Below, piece by piece: positions 35,187 through 43,616 of a DNA stretch of 64,000 nt. Position numbers and translations under genes: made by a program. Origin of the DNA: Planococcus sp. ISL-109 (GTDB taxonomy: Bacteria; Bacillota; Bacilli; Bacillales_A; Planococcaceae); contig NZ_JAGGPW010000004.1 of the NCBI RefSeq assembly GCF_018613655.1, positions 648,627 to 712,626 on the forward strand. Direction: 5' to 3'. The stretch's first letter is position 1. Every line of letters begins with the position of its first letter. The notes below the pieces were generated by a model. The model saw only the letters and a program-made list of their open reading frames with translations, had not been told where the DNA came from and ran no database searches.

Positions 35187-37901
35187 TTATACTTCTAGCA
35201 ATTTGTTACGGAGCACCATTTGCAGGATGCCGCCGTGACGGAAATAGTCGACTTCCACTTCAGAATCGAAGCGGGCAAGGACTTTGAATTCCGTTACTTT
35301 GCCGTCTTCAGCAGTTGCTGTGACAGTCAGTACGTCGCGCGGTTTCACATCGTCAGTCAAGTTGACGCTGATGGTTTCATGGCCTGTAAGACCAAGAGAT
35401 TCAGCGCTTTCGCCGTTGACGAATTGAAGCGGCAAGACGCCCATCATCACAAGGTTCGAGCGGTGAATACGCTCATAGCTTTCCGCGATGACTGTTTTGA
35501 CGCCGAGAAGGAATGTTCCTTTGGCAGCCCAGTCACGGGAAGAGCCCATGCCGTAATCTTTACCAGCCAGAACAACGAGGCCAGTGCCTTGCTCTTGATA
35601 CTTCATGCATGCATCATAGATCGGCATGATTTCGCCAGTCGGCCAGAATGTCGTGAATCCACCAGTTGTGCCTGGTGCGACTTGGTTACGGATGCGGATG
35701 TTCGCAAACGTACCGCGCATCATCACTTCGTGGTTACCACGACGTGAACCGTAAGAGTTGAAGTTGCGTGGCTCAACGCCGTTTTCGCGCAAGTACAAGC
35801 CAGCTGGTGTATCTTTACCGATTGCGCCTGCCGGTGAAATGTGGTCAGTCGTGATCGAATCAGCGAATTTCGCCATGACACGAAGGCCAGAAAGCGGCTG
35901 GATCGGTGCCGGTTCTTTCGACAGTCCTGTGAAGAACGGTGGGTTTTGGATATACGTAGAAGACTCATCAAACGCGTACAACGCATCGTCATTTGTCTCG
36001 ATCGCATTCCAAGCATCGTTTTCAGTGAAGACATGCTCATATTCTTTGCGGAACAATTCAGGTGTAACCGTGCTAGCAACAACAGCTTTCACTTCTTCAG
36101 TAGAAGGCCAGATATCTTTGAAGAATACATCGTTGCCTTCTTTGTCTTGCCCGATTGGATCTATTTCAAAGTCGATGTCCACAGTACCAGCAAGTGCATA
36201 AGCGACAACGAGCATTGGAGATGCCAAGTAGTTTGCTTTCACAAGCGGGTGGATGCGCCCTTCAAAGTTCCGGTTGCCGGACAGTACAGAAGAAACGAGC
36301 AGATCGTTTTCAACGATTGCTTCTTCGATTTCAGGAAGAAGCGGGCCGGAGTTACCGATACATGTCGTACAGCCGTAGCCGACCAAGTTAAAGCCGATTT
36401 GGTTCATGTACTCAAGAAGACCGGAATCGCTCAAATAGCCGGTAACGACTTTTGAACCTGGTGCCAATGACGTTTTCACGTATGGCGGCGGCGTCAAGCC
36501 TAATTCAACAGCTTTTTTCGCTACCAGTCCAGCGCCGAGCATAACGTACGGGTTCGACGTGTTTGTGCAAGAAGTGATCGCAGCAATCGCCAAAGCGCCT
36601 GTTTTCATTTCCGCTGTTTTGCCGTCGTTGAATTTGACGGTCGCAGTTTTGTTGATTTCCTTCTCATCCAACGCGAAACCATGCGGGCCTTCTGCAGCTG
36701 TGACCGCTGTGTTGAATTCTTTCTTCATTTGAGAAAGTGGGATCAAATCTTGTGGACGTTTTGGTCCGGCCAAGTTTGGTTCGATGTCCGTCAAGTCGAT
36801 TTCGACGAGGTCTGTGTAGATCGGCTCTTCGTTTTCGACTGTGAAGAACATATCGTTCGCTTTCAAGTATTCTTTCGTTACAGCGATTTGCTCTTCTGAG
36901 CGTGCTGTCAAACGCATGTAGTTGAGTGCTTCCTCATCTACCGGGAAGAATCCGCAAGTTGCGCCGTATTCAGGTGCCATGTTGGCGATTGTCGCACGGT
37001 CAGCAAGCGGCAATGTCGTAACGCCAGGCCCGAAGAACTCGACGAATTTGCCGACAACACCTTTTTTGCGCAATGTTTCGGTAACTTTAAGCGCCAAATC
37101 CGTCGCAGTCGCGCCGTTTGGCAGTTCACCGGTCATTTTAACGCCAATAACTTCCGGAATTGGGAAGTATGAAGGTTGGCCAAGCATACCAGCTTCTGCT
37201 TCAATGCCGCCAACGCCCCATCCAAGAACGCCGATTCCGTTGATCATCGTCGTGTGGGAGTCAGTTCCGACAAGCGTATCCGGGAATGCTTCGAATGTGC
37301 CGTCTTCGTTTGGTACAGCGTGAACGACATTCGCCAAATACTCAAGGTTAACTTGGTGAACGATCCCTGTAGCTGGTGGGACTGCACGGTAGTTATCGTA
37401 GGCTTTTTGAGCCCAGCTTAGGAACTGGTAACGTTCAGCGTTGCGTTCGAACTCGAGCTCCATGTTCGCGCGCAGCGCATCTTCGTTGCCGTAACGGTCA
37501 ACTTGTACCGAGTGGTCAATGACCAAATCAACTGGAATTTCCGGGTTGATTTTGTCCGGGTCGCCGCCCATTTCAGCCATAGCTGAACGGAGTGAAGCCA
37601 AGTCAACAACAACCGGTACACCGGTGAAGTCTTGAAGGATTACGCGTGAAGGCTTGAATGGAACTTCTGCTTCTTTGTTGGCATCTTTGCCCCATTTTGC
37701 TAATTCTTCTACGTGCTCGTCTTTGATGACATATCCGTCGTGCTGACGCAATACGGATTCCAAAAGTACTTTTACAGAATACGGAAGGCGAGATACTTTC
37801 GCGATCCCCGCTTCTTCGAGTGCAGCGAGACGATAATAATTATACGTCTTGCCGTTTAGCTCGAAGGATGTGCGGCTGTTGTGCAAACTGCTCTTTGCCA
37901 T
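35187..37901 (-). CDS. citB: Aconitate hydratase (aconitase A)
   Basis: 904 residues, full length. Converts citrate to isocitrate in the TCA cycle. The [4Fe-4S] ligands are in the S-C-T-N-T-S motif near residue 436 and G-C-T-T-C-I-G-N-S near 502-508. Q-D-F-T-G-V-P and V-G-T-D-S-H-T lie in the N-terminal half, and the swivel-domain active-site arginine is in [10 protein letters not shown] near 780. Bacterial AcnA proteins of this type also bind RNA when the cluster is lost. Strong upstream promoter with a CcpC-like dyad. Confidence 0.98.
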   Translation of the reverse strand: MAKSSLHNSRTSFELNGKTYNYYRLAALEEAGIAKVSRLPYSVKVLLESVLRQHDGYVIKDEHVEELAKWGKDANKEAEVPFKPSRVILQDFTGVPVVVDLASLRSAMAEMGGDPDKINPEIPVDLVIDHSVQVDRYGNEDALRANMELEFERNAERYQFLSWAQKAYDNYRAVPPATGIVHQVNLEYLANVVHAVPNEDGTFEAFPDTLVGTDSHTTMINGIGVLGWGVGGIEAEAGMLGQPSYFPIPEVIGVKMTGELPNGATATDLALKVTETLRKKGVVGKFVEFFGPGVTTLPLADRATIANMAPEYGATCGFFPVDEEALNYMRLTARSEEQIAVTKEYLKANDMFFTVENEEPIYTDLVEIDLTDIEPNLAGPKRPQDLIPLSQMKKEFNTAVTAAEGPHGFALDEKEINKTATVKFNDGKTAEMKTGALAIAAITSCTNTSNPYVMLGAGLVAKKAVELGLTPPPYVKTSLAPGSKVVTGYLSDSGLLEYMNQIGFNLVGYGCTTCIGNSGPLLPEIEEAIVENDLLVSSVLSGNRNFEGRIHPLVKANYLASPMLVVAYALAGTVDIDFEIDPIGQDKEGNDVFFKDIWPSTEEVKAVVASTVTPELFRKEYEHVFTENDAWNAIETNDDALYAFDESSTYIQNPPFFTGLSKEPAPIQPLSGLRVMAKFADSITTDHISPAGAIGKDTPAGLYLRENGVEPRNFNSYGSRRGNHEVMMRGTFANIRIRNQVAPGTTGGFTTFWPTGEIMPIYDACMKYQEQGTGLVVLAGKDYGMGSSRDWAAKGTFLLGVKTVIAESYERIHRSNLVMMGVLPLQFVNGESAESLGLTGHETISVNLTDDVKPRDVLTVTATAEDGKVTEFKVLARFDSEVEVDYFRHGGILQMVLRNKLLEV

Positions 37902-37962
37902 AATCGTGTTCCTCCTTTAAATCTACTGAAAAGGCGTTTTACCGCGTCTTTTCTCCTCTTCC

Positions 37963-37991
37963 ATCATACCGAAACATAGTGCATAAGTAAA
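37963..37991 (-). promoter_or_regulatory. SigA promoter of citB
   Basis: On the minus strand TTTACT, 17 bases, TATGAT. Confidence 0.75.
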
Positions 37992-38009
37992 TTACATTAA
38001 AATTATGCA
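37980..38009. promoter_or_regulatory. CcpC-type dyad upstream of citB
   Basis: TGCATAA and TTATGCA are perfect inverted repeats 16 bases apart, overlapping the -35 box. LysR-type CcpC represses citB in Bacillus through ATAA/TTAT dyads; this fits in place and sequence. Confidence 0.5.
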
Positions 38010-38031
38010 TTGCGATAAGTTTTCCGAATGA

Positions 38032-38535
38032 CTATTCCTTTTTCTCATTGACTTTTCTTAAGGTCTCTTCTAATTGAGACAGATGGCGTTTTTCGTGATA
38101 GCCGATAAACGGGAACCATTGCACGAGCGGCACATCGCCGAATACAGGATGCGGCATGGAATTGTTCCGCAGCGTTTCGTCGTCTGCCGCGGTGAAAACT
38201 TCATACAAGCGATTTCTCGATGCGTTCAATCTCTCCTTCATTTCCTCTAAAGTGAAGTAGCTGTCTTCCGGTACTGTGTGCTTCGGGGCATCGACTTTCA
38301 CTTTGCGGCTGACGGACAATTGGATAGGCTTTTTGACCGCTTTTTTCTGCTGATTCTTTTCAATGGCTCGAGCGACGCCTTCGGCAATCGTCGTTTCGAT
38401 TTTTTGAAGGTGATCAAGGATCTGTATCGCAGACCATTCTTCTTGTGAAGGCTTTTCGTTCAGCGCATCGTCGTCGAACCCCTCGGCTTTTTTCAAGATG
38501 GCGTGCCTTATTTTCGCGTTTTCTTCATTTTGCAA
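38032..38535 (-). CDS. DinB-like four-helix protein
   Basis: 167 residues from TTG 38535, six bases after AGAGGTG; GTG 38544 overlaps that ribosome site. W-S-A-I-Q-I-L-D-H-L near residue 37 and G-Y-H-E-K-R-H-L-S-Q-L near 145 give the metal-binding histidine pattern of the DinB/YfiT four-helix superfamily. Some members are thiol-dependent transferases; this one is unassigned. Confidence 0.75.
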   Translation of the reverse strand: MQNEENAKIRHAILKKAEGFDDDALNEKPSQEEWSAIQILDHLQKIETTIAEGVARAIEKNQQKKAVKKPIQLSVSRKVKVDAPKHTVPEDSYFTLEEMKERLNASRNRLYEVFTAADDETLRNNSMPHPVFGDVPLVQWFPFIGYHEKRHLSQLEETLRKVNEKKE

Positions 38536-38546
38536 TTGCTGCACCT

Positions 38547-38580
38547 CTTTCTTGTCCCATTATCTTTCTTGTCCCATTAT
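38547..38580. repeat. 17-bp tandem duplication
   Basis: CTTTCTTGTCCCATTAT occurs twice in a row, followed by a partial third copy. On the minus strand it duplicates a GATAAT -10-like element just before the DinB-like gene. Confidence 0.85.
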
Positions 38581-38668
38581 CTTTCTTTATACCCGCTTTG
38601 TCGATAATCATTCTTTCTCTGGCGTTTTCACGGACTTGTTGTAGGCGGTTTTTTTTCAAACATATCCT

Positions 38669-38688
38669 TAAGTAGTTTAGTACTTATG
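38669..38688 (-). repeat. Variant of the 23-bp palindrome repeat
   Basis: On the minus strand AGTACTAAACTACTTAAGG resembles GTAGTAAACTACATAAGG of copies 1 and 2 at 17131 and 19175. Confidence 0.45.
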
Positions 38689-38729
38689 AATGAATAACCG
38701 GTTCACTTCCATTCAGTCGCACACGCCAA

Positions 38730-38751
38730 CAAGGGAAAGTACGTTCCCTTG
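38730..38751. promoter_or_regulatory. Operator-like palindrome
   Basis: CAAGGGAA and TTCCCTTG, perfect arms around a six-base centre, followed by a second inverted repeat CTAACTA/TAGTTAG at 38770-38788 overlapping a TATACT -10 box. Together they look like a promoter with operators for the recombinase-like gene. Confidence 0.5.
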
Positions 38752-38802
38752 TACCTAGGAAATGGTATACTAACTAAAACCTAGTTAGAGAGGTGAATGT
38801 CC

Positions 38803-39663
38803 ATGCCATATGGTTATGAAAAATACAGATTGGATAATGGCATTAGCCCCAACACGGTCGTCCATGAAGTGCAGCTGATCCGTGCGCTTTTTGCCTTTTT
38901 GCGCAAAACGTATAAAAAATCGGTGGAGCCGCATGAAATCCGCCCTTCCGACATTCAACAATTTCTTCTTGAACAAAAAGAAGCCGGCATTAAAGACAGC
39001 ACCTTGAACCGCAAATTGATATACATCCGGCGCTGGTTCGATTACATGTGGCAAATCGGCAAGATCCCGAATGACTTTATGCCGAAGTTCAAATTCAGCC
39101 GCAAGCTGGACTTGAAGCCGCATGACATCGACGTCGATTACGAGTCCTTGCTCGAGAAAAAACAACAAGTCCTGCAATCTGACAAGCTGCCGCTCAACGC
39201 CAAACTATTATATGTCTTCTATTTGTGTGGGCTGCGCCTTCGCGATATAGTGGCGATCGATATCGATAATTTTGTCGATGGCGAAAACGGACTGCAATTG
39301 GATGTCGAAAAGAAAGATGGCTATCACTGCACACTTCATTTTGATGAACAAGAAATTGCCGTCATGGAACAAGGCATTGAACGCGCCAAAATGCGCGGCA
39401 CCTCGTTTTTGCTGTCTTCAAAAGTGAAAGACCAATACACCAATTTTCAAATGGGGTCGTTGTCCGATTATACCGAAGCTCTTGCGGAATTCGTCGGCAT
39501 GCCCATGCGCTCCGGCGATATCCGTTTTGCGTACGTTCATTATCTGTATGCGGTCGAGCATAAAAACTTGGAAGAAATCCAGGAAATCTTAGGAGTCTCC
39601 CTCGACTCCGCGTCCCGCATCCTGAAAGATTCACTCGTGCGCCTGAAACGAAAAGCAGAATAG
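38803..39663 (+). CDS. Degenerate tyrosine recombinase-like (XerC/D-fold) protein
   Basis: 286 residues from ATG 38803, seven bases after GAGGTGA. The N-terminal core-binding domain (1-100) is SAM-like: S-P-N-T-V-V-H-E-V-Q-L-I-R-A-L-F and L-N-R-K-L-I-Y-I-R-R-W-F-D-Y. The C-terminal catalytic fold keeps G-L-R-L-R-D (first Arg) and the second Arg in G-D-I-R-F, but the His of H-x-L-R-H, the His of L-G-H (here L-G-V-S) and the nucleophilic Tyr are all missing. It probably binds DNA without cutting it. It lacks mobile-element neighbours. Confidence 0.78.
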   Translation: MPYGYEKYRLDNGISPNTVVHEVQLIRALFAFLRKTYKKSVEPHEIRPSDIQQFLLEQKEAGIKDSTLNRKLIYIRRWFDYMWQIGKIPNDFMPKFKFSRKLDLKPHDIDVDYESLLEKKQQVLQSDKLPLNAKLLYVFYLCGLRLRDIVAIDIDNFVDGENGLQLDVEKKDGYHCTLHFDEQEIAVMEQGIERAKMRGTSFLLSSKVKDQYTNFQMGSLSDYTEALAEFVGMPMRSGDIRFAYVHYLYAVEHKNLEEIQEILGVSLDSASRILKDSLVRLKRKAE

Positions 39664-39666
39664 CCG

Positions 39667-39715
39667 AACGCACGAAAAGGATCCTAGCCAATGGCTAGGA
39701 TCCTTTTCGTGCGTT
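39667..39715. terminator. 49-bp near-perfect palindrome after the recombinase-like gene
   Basis: Two 24-base arms starting AACGCACGAAAAGGATCC meet around a single A. It may end transcription, but no classic T-run follows (CATTATTATT instead), and its length is unusual for a terminator. Confidence 0.6.
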
Positions 39716-39758
39716 CATTATTATTAATGGGTTTGTGTTGTGTCGCTCCCCTTCTCGA

Positions 39759-39866
39759 TTAGGCAAGAAAACCGAAATCGAAGGCGAAACTGAAAATGAT
39801 GAGTGTATGGATGACTGTAAACCAAACACCTTGTTTGTTAAGCTTTTCATAATTTTCATATTCCAT
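39759..39866 (-). CDS. 35-residue small membrane protein
   Basis: ATG at 39866, behind AAGGGGTG at the right spacing, to TAA. A short polar N-terminus (M-E-Y-E-N-Y-E-K-L-N) is followed by one hydrophobic helix (V-W-F-T-V-I-H-T-L-I-I-F-S-F-A-F). A near-consensus SigA promoter lies upstream. I do not recognise the family; the shape suits an accessory subunit of a membrane complex. Confidence 0.6.
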   Translation of the reverse strand: MEYENYEKLNKQGVWFTVIHTLIIFSFAFDFGFLA

Positions 39867-39892
39867 GGAGCACACCCCTTTTCTTTATTTAT

Positions 39893-39921
39893 ATTATACT
39901 GAATGTTCAGACTATTTACAA
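39893..39921 (-). promoter_or_regulatory. SigA promoter of small membrane protein gene
   Basis: TTGTAA, 17 bases, TATAAT on the minus strand, 26 bases ahead of the start. Confidence 0.75.
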
Positions 39922-40025
39922 GAGTTATTTCTCTTCCTCATTTCCCGCACTCTCCAAAAAGCACCTTACCTGTTAACATGGAAGAAACAATCAATTAAAA
40001 TAGAAAAAAACAGGAGGCGAATCAA

Positions 40026-40568
40026 ATGAAAAAAGCATTGCTTGTAGTCGATTATACAGTGGACTTTGTAGCCCCAGACGGCGCACTCACTTGCGGCGAA
40101 CCGGGCCAGGCTATTGAACAAGCGATTTGTTCACTGACCGAACAATTTGTCGGGAACGGTGATTTTGTCGTCATGCCGGTCGATCTTCACGAGGAACACG
40201 ACCCGTACCATCCCGAGACCAAGCTCTTCCCCCCTCACAACATCCGCGGAACGGCCGGGCGGAAATTATACGGCCGGCTCCAGGAAGTATACGAGCGCCA
40301 CGACGACCGGATTGTCTGGATGGACAAAACACGCTATAGCGCATTTGCCGGGACACGCCTGGAACTCTTGCTGCGTGAACGGAATATAGAAGAAGTCCAC
40401 ATTATCGGTGTCTGCACAGACATCTGTGTGCTTCATACAGCTGTGGATGCATATAATAAAGGATTCCATATCGTGGTCCGTGAAAAAGCTGTTGCCAGCT
40501 TTGATGACGCGGGCCACCGCTATGCACTGCGCCATTTCGAGACCGTTCTAGGTGCGGATGTACAATAA
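40026..40568 (+). CDS. pncA: Nicotinamidase/pyrazinamidase-type cysteine hydrolase
   Basis: 180 residues of the isochorismatase-like fold. The catalytic triad is Asp9 (V-V-D-Y), Lys101 (D-K-T-R-Y-S) and Cys134 (V-C-T-D-I-C-V-L-H-T). Metal-binding D-x-H and H residues lie at about 53, 55 and 71. It closely matches B. subtilis PncA (YueJ), which deamidates nicotinamide to nicotinate for NAD salvage. ATG follows AGGAGGCGAATC. Confidence 0.9.
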   Translation: MKKALLVVDYTVDFVAPDGALTCGEPGQAIEQAICSLTEQFVGNGDFVVMPVDLHEEHDPYHPETKLFPPHNIRGTAGRKLYGRLQEVYERHDDRIVWMDKTRYSAFAGTRLELLLRERNIEEVHIIGVCTDICVLHTAVDAYNKGFHIVVREKAVASFDDAGHRYALRHFETVLGADVQ

Positions 40569-40583
40569 ATTTTCCTGTTCTAT

Positions 40584-40609
40584 GTTTTAAAAGTCCTGAA
40601 TGTGGTTAT
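40584..40609 (+). promoter_or_regulatory. SigB-like promoter of GlsB/YeaQ gene
   Basis: GTTTTA, 14 bases, GGTTAT; one mismatch to each SigB element (GTTTAA, GGGTAT). Confidence 0.5.
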
Positions 40610-40664
40610 ACCTAGAGTGTAGCACTTATCCATAACAAAACATTCAAAAGGAGCTGGAAAAATT

Positions 40665-40928
40665 ATGGGATTCATTTTATATCTAATCATGGGTGGTATT
40701 ATCGGCTGGGTCGCTGGCCTAATCCTCGGGAAAGATATTCCGGGCGGAGTAATCGGTAACATTATCGCAGGTATCGTCGGTGCATGGCTCGGCGGCATGC
40801 TCTTAGGAGACATGGGACCAGTTGTTTGGGACATCGCTATCATCCCAGCATTAATCGGTGCTTTGGTTTTCGTCTTCGTTCTAAGCTTGATCCTTGGATC
40901 AATGAACAAAGGCCGCAAACGCGCATAA
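40665..40928 (+). CDS. GlsB/YeaQ/YmgE-family stress membrane protein
   Basis: 87 residues with three glycine-rich membrane segments. G-G-I-I-G-W-V-A-G-L-I-L-G, I-A-G-I-V-G-A-W-L-G-G-M-L-L-G and a basic C-terminus are the family pattern. Members are induced by general stress in many bacteria, though the molecular role is unknown. ATG follows AAAGGAGCTGG. The SigB-like promoter upstream agrees with a stress role. Confidence 0.88.
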   Translation: MGFILYLIMGGIIGWVAGLILGKDIPGGVIGNIIAGIVGAWLGGMLLGDMGPVVWDIAIIPALIGALVFVFVLSLILGSMNKGRKRA

Positions 40929-40936
40929 TCAACATA

Positions 40937-40974
40937 ATAAAAAACGAACGGACCCTGGTCCGTTCGTTTTTTAT
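40937..40974. terminator. Strong bidirectional terminator
   Basis: AAAACGAACGGACC with full complement and A/T-runs, between convergent genes. Confidence 0.9.
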
Positions 40975-41621
40975 TATGAATTATTGTATTCTTCTTCATA
41001 GCGTTCGTAATAGTGAAGGATGTCTTCGACGTATTGGTCGCTATGGTTATAGCGTAAAATGGCACGCTTCAAATCCCCTTCGGCTGCTCCATTTTGCGCC
41101 AAATAATTGGCTGCACTGTGTAGGGCGTCTTCTAAGTTGTACGGATCTGCTATGCCGTCGCCATTTGCATCCACACCGTATCCCCCGTGTTGTGCGATGA
41201 CTTCAGGGTCGGTCTTTTCTGTTTCCGGAATGTCCCCTTCCCCGAGACCGGAACAAGTCGGATGGCTCCAACCGACAAATGTGCAAGGCATAAACTGCAT
41301 ATGCCCTTCGGCCCCGACCGGTGACAGCAAAGGGTCCATCGTCGAGAATTTCGTTTCGATGCGGTGATGGGCTGCCAGAAGCGTCCACGGTATTCCGTAA
41401 ACTTCTGCTGCTTCGCGGTACAGCGCAATGTTTTCTTCTGGGAACGGAACTTCAAATACACGGTCCTGGCTTTTTTGGACCGTATCTTTAACGCTATCGC
41501 CGTATTGCGAAAACGCAAAAATCGCCACGAGTGTAAAGGCTACGATGGCTGCTGGGAACAGTGCCAACAAACAGCCGAACTTCAAAGCAAGTGCGCTGGT
41601 CTTTTGTTTTTTCTGTTTCAT
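40974..41621 (-). CDS. Membrane-anchored lytic transglycosylase
   Basis: 215 residues. One N-terminal membrane helix (about 15-35), then an extracytoplasmic SLT-like domain: R-I-E-T-K-F-S near residue 87 gives the catalytic Glu, with S-P-V-G-A-E-G-H-M-Q-F-M-P after it. A calcium-loop-like D-A-N-G-D-G-I-A-D-P near 151 and A-A-N-Y-L-A near 170 follow. Cleaves peptidoglycan glycan strands. Basic K-Q-K-K-Q-K start suits an inside-positive anchor. Confidence 0.85.
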   Translation of the reverse strand: MKQKKQKTSALALKFGCLLALFPAAIVAFTLVAIFAFSQYGDSVKDTVQKSQDRVFEVPFPEENIALYREAAEVYGIPWTLLAAHHRIETKFSTMDPLLSPVGAEGHMQFMPCTFVGWSHPTCSGLGEGDIPETEKTDPEVIAQHGGYGVDANGDGIADPYNLEDALHSAANYLAQNGAAEGDLKRAILRYNHSDQYVEDILHYYERYEEEYNNS

Positions 41622-41771
41622 TGTTTCACACCTAAAAATCTATTTGCTCCAGTTTACCATAGCCCTTCCTCTTTGTCCGAAGTGCTGCAGCCCACCTTTA
41701 CAGTGGAAAGGACAGAAGAATAGCTTTTTCAGCGGAATCTATGTACTAGAGGAATGAAGGGAGGGAAATTC

Positions 41772-42161
41772 ATGTGGGAAGACTTTAAGAAGTTCGCATT
41801 AAAAGGCAACGTGCTCGACTTGGCGGTGGCGGTCATCATCGGGACAGCGTTCGGAAAAATCATCACATCACTTGTCGAGGACATCATAATGCCAGCAGTC
41901 GGCATTATGCTAGGCGGCTTTAGCGTTGAGGATTGGGCCTATACATTCAACGGTGCAGAACTGCGGTACGGCGTATTCACCCAGTCGGTCATTGATTTTT
42001 TCATTATCGCCTTTTCCATTTTCTTAGTAATCCGGCTGTTTACGCGAATGAAACGCAAAAATGATGTGCCTGCAGAAGAAGAACCAGAAGTGCTCGACAA
42101 AAAAGAACAGTTGCTGGTCGAAATCCGCGATTTGTTGTCAAAAGAAAAAACCGGCCTATGA
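41772..42161 (+). CDS. mscL: Large-conductance mechanosensitive channel
   Basis: 129 residues from ATG 41772, six bases after GGGAGGG; an upstream ATG at 41754 sits before that site. F-A-L-K-G-N-V-L-D-L-A-V-A-V-I-I-G begins the pore helix TM1, T-S-L-V-E-D-I-I-M-P follows, TM2 is near 70-90, and the C-terminal helix is charged. It opens under membrane tension to release solutes during osmotic downshock. Confidence 0.97.
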   Translation: MWEDFKKFALKGNVLDLAVAVIIGTAFGKIITSLVEDIIMPAVGIMLGGFSVEDWAYTFNGAELRYGVFTQSVIDFFIIAFSIFLVIRLFTRMKRKNDVPAEEEPEVLDKKEQLLVEIRDLLSKEKTGL

Positions 42162-42207
42162 CCGGTTTTCCCTCAAAAAAAGCTGCCGTATTTCTCGGCA
42201 GCTTTTC
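42148..42207. terminator. Two adjacent hairpins between mscL and sco-like gene
   Basis: AAAACCGG/CCGGTTTT spans the mscL stop codon, and AAAGCTGCCG/CGGCAGCTTTT follows with A- and T-runs; the second serves both strands. Confidence 0.8.
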
Positions 42208-42764
42208 TATTCTTCTAATTCCTTTATCGCTTCAATGATTTCTCCAGTCGGCACATTTTCGTACCCGTCGTAATTGCCGACGACTGCGCCTTCCTGGTCG
42301 ACCAGGTAAAACGAAGTACCGTGGATCACTTGATTGCTGTTCGGGTCGTTTTTGACCAAAGTTTTGAAATTATCAGTTGCAAATTCCGCAATTTCATCCT
42401 GCGAATAACCGGTTAGCACATGCCATTTGCTCTCGTCGGGAATCGGGTAGTACGACAAGTATTCCTGTATTTTCTCCGGTGTATCGGCTTTCGGATCGAC
42501 ACTGAATGCAACGATTTTATAATCTGTCAGGCCAGCTGCTTCGATTTCCCCCTGCAGATCTGCCAGATTGAACGTCATCGGCGGGCACACCGTTTCGCAA
42601 TTGGTGAAGACGAACGTCGCAATCCACGGCGTCCCATCCAAATCCTCTTTGCTTATTTCATCGCCGCGGTGATCGGTATAAGTAAAATCTTCGACCGCAT
42701 CCGTGCCGCATGCTCCTAGAAACAACACAAGCGCGGACACAAGCGCCATCCATTTCCATTTCAT
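42207..42764 (-). CDS. SCO1/SenC-family lipoprotein (copper chaperone)
   Basis: 185 residues from ATG 42764. Lipoprotein signal with lipobox L-G-A-C; the thioredoxin-like domain carries the copper/redox motif T-N-C-E-T-V-C-P near residue 70 and the conserved histidine in V-I-H-G-T-S-F near 155. Sco proteins deliver copper to the CuA site of cytochrome oxidase outside the membrane. An upstream ATG at 42809 would bury the signal peptide, so I reject it. Confidence 0.92.
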   Translation of the reverse strand: MKWKWMALVSALVLFLGACGTDAVEDFTYTDHRGDEISKEDLDGTPWIATFVFTNCETVCPPMTFNLADLQGEIEAAGLTDYKIVAFSVDPKADTPEKIQEYLSYYPIPDESKWHVLTGYSQDEIAEFATDNFKTLVKNDPNSNQVIHGTSFYLVDQEGAVVGNYDGYENVPTGEIIEAIKELEE

Positions 42765-42860
42765 ACTAATGCCCCCACTCTCATAACTGCATATATCATA
42801 GCCGAACAAACGCCTGAAAACAATCCATCTTTAGCGCTTAGAAATCACAACTTTGTGAAA

Positions 42861-42989
42861 TCACGGCATTTTCAAGGTGATGAGCGCATCATGGATGGCG
42901 ACGAGTTTGCCTTCCACGCGGTGCATCAAATAAAACGATACGAATATCGGAAATCCGAGTTCCTGTGTCCATTGCATCCATTCCTGCAT
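42861..42989 (-). CDS. YvrJ-family small protein
   Basis: 42 residues from ATG 42989, after GGAGGCGCTTCG. The pattern L-G-F-P-I-F-V-S-F-Y-L-M-H-R-V-E-G-K-L is that of the YvrJ family, which has one membrane helix and unknown function. It lies 59 bases after DUF2922, beyond a hairpin. Such genes regularly accompany DUF1659 and DUF2922 in Bacillales. Confidence 0.8.
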   Translation of the reverse strand: MQEWMQWTQELGFPIFVSFYLMHRVEGKLVAIHDALITLKMP

Positions 42990-43007
42990 CGAAGCGCCTC
43001 CTTTCCT

Positions 43008-43042
43008 TTTAAAAAAACCTCCCCGCTTTTGCGGGGAGGCCT
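43008..43042 (-). terminator. Terminator between DUF2922 and YvrJ genes
   Basis: CCTCCCCGC-AAAA-GCGGGGAGG then seven Ts on the minus strand. It lies before yvrJ, so yvrJ needs read-through or its own promoter. Confidence 0.85.
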
Positions 43043-43048
43043 GATTGC

Positions 43049-43264
43049 TTATGCTTCGTATTCGACGACATTGCGTTCGACGATTCTGGCTGACTTAACG
43101 GAAGCAAGCGGTGAAGCGCTGATTTCAAAGACGCTCTGGTCTATGATCGCCTGCATGCCGGAAAAAAGTTCCTGAGCCGTCAAATCGCTGCGCGGCTCAT
43201 CGACCGTCAAGGTGACCGCTTTGCCCCCGGCTGTTTCAAAAATCAATTCCAATGTTTTCGCCAT
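43049..43264 (-). CDS. DUF2922 protein
   Basis: 71 residues. K-T-L-E-L-I-F-E-T-A-G-G-K-A-V-T-L-T-V-D-E-P-R-x-D-L is the DUF2922 opening. Soluble, small beta-alpha fold; role unknown. ATG follows AAGGAGGAG. It follows DUF1659 by 15 bases in one operon. Confidence 0.85.
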   Translation of the reverse strand: MAKTLELIFETAGGKAVTLTVDEPRSDLTAQELFSGMQAIIDQSVFEISASPLASVKSARIVERNVVEYEA

Positions 43265-43279
43265 GTGTACTCCTCCTTA

Positions 43280-43498
43280 TTATTGGTAGATGCTTGAACC
43301 GGAAATCTTCTCCAGTTCCATGAGCGGCTTCGTGCCGAATGCTTCCAGCACTTGTGCCACTGTGAACATCCCTGCTGGTGATGCGTTTTCTGTGACGTTC
43401 TGGTAGGCCTTCACTTTGCGCTTCAAGCGCCCCTGTTCGTCGAGTCCGTTGTCGAACGTCAACCGCATGCTTGCGTTTTTAAAATCGCTGTATGCCAT
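43280..43498 (-). CDS. DUF1659 protein
   Basis: 72 residues from ATG 43498, eight bases after GGGAGG (GTG 43507 overlaps that site). L-T-F-D-N-G-L-D-E-Q-G-R-L-K-R-K-V-K-A-Y and the C-terminal A-x-V-L-E-A-F-G-T-K-P-L are the DUF1659 pattern. No known function. First gene of the set, divergent from the yneK-like gene. Confidence 0.85.
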   Translation of the reverse strand: MAYSDFKNASMRLTFDNGLDEQGRLKRKVKAYQNVTENASPAGMFTVAQVLEAFGTKPLMELEKISGSSIYQ

Positions 43499-43616
43499 GT
43501 TGCTCACCTCCCTTCATTCGCTATATAGACACAAACACAAAAAAAGGATACATTTCAGGTGAATTTTCTTTGCTGGGCTTCTATAATGGAATAGAGAATG
43601 ATTGAGGTGAATCAAG

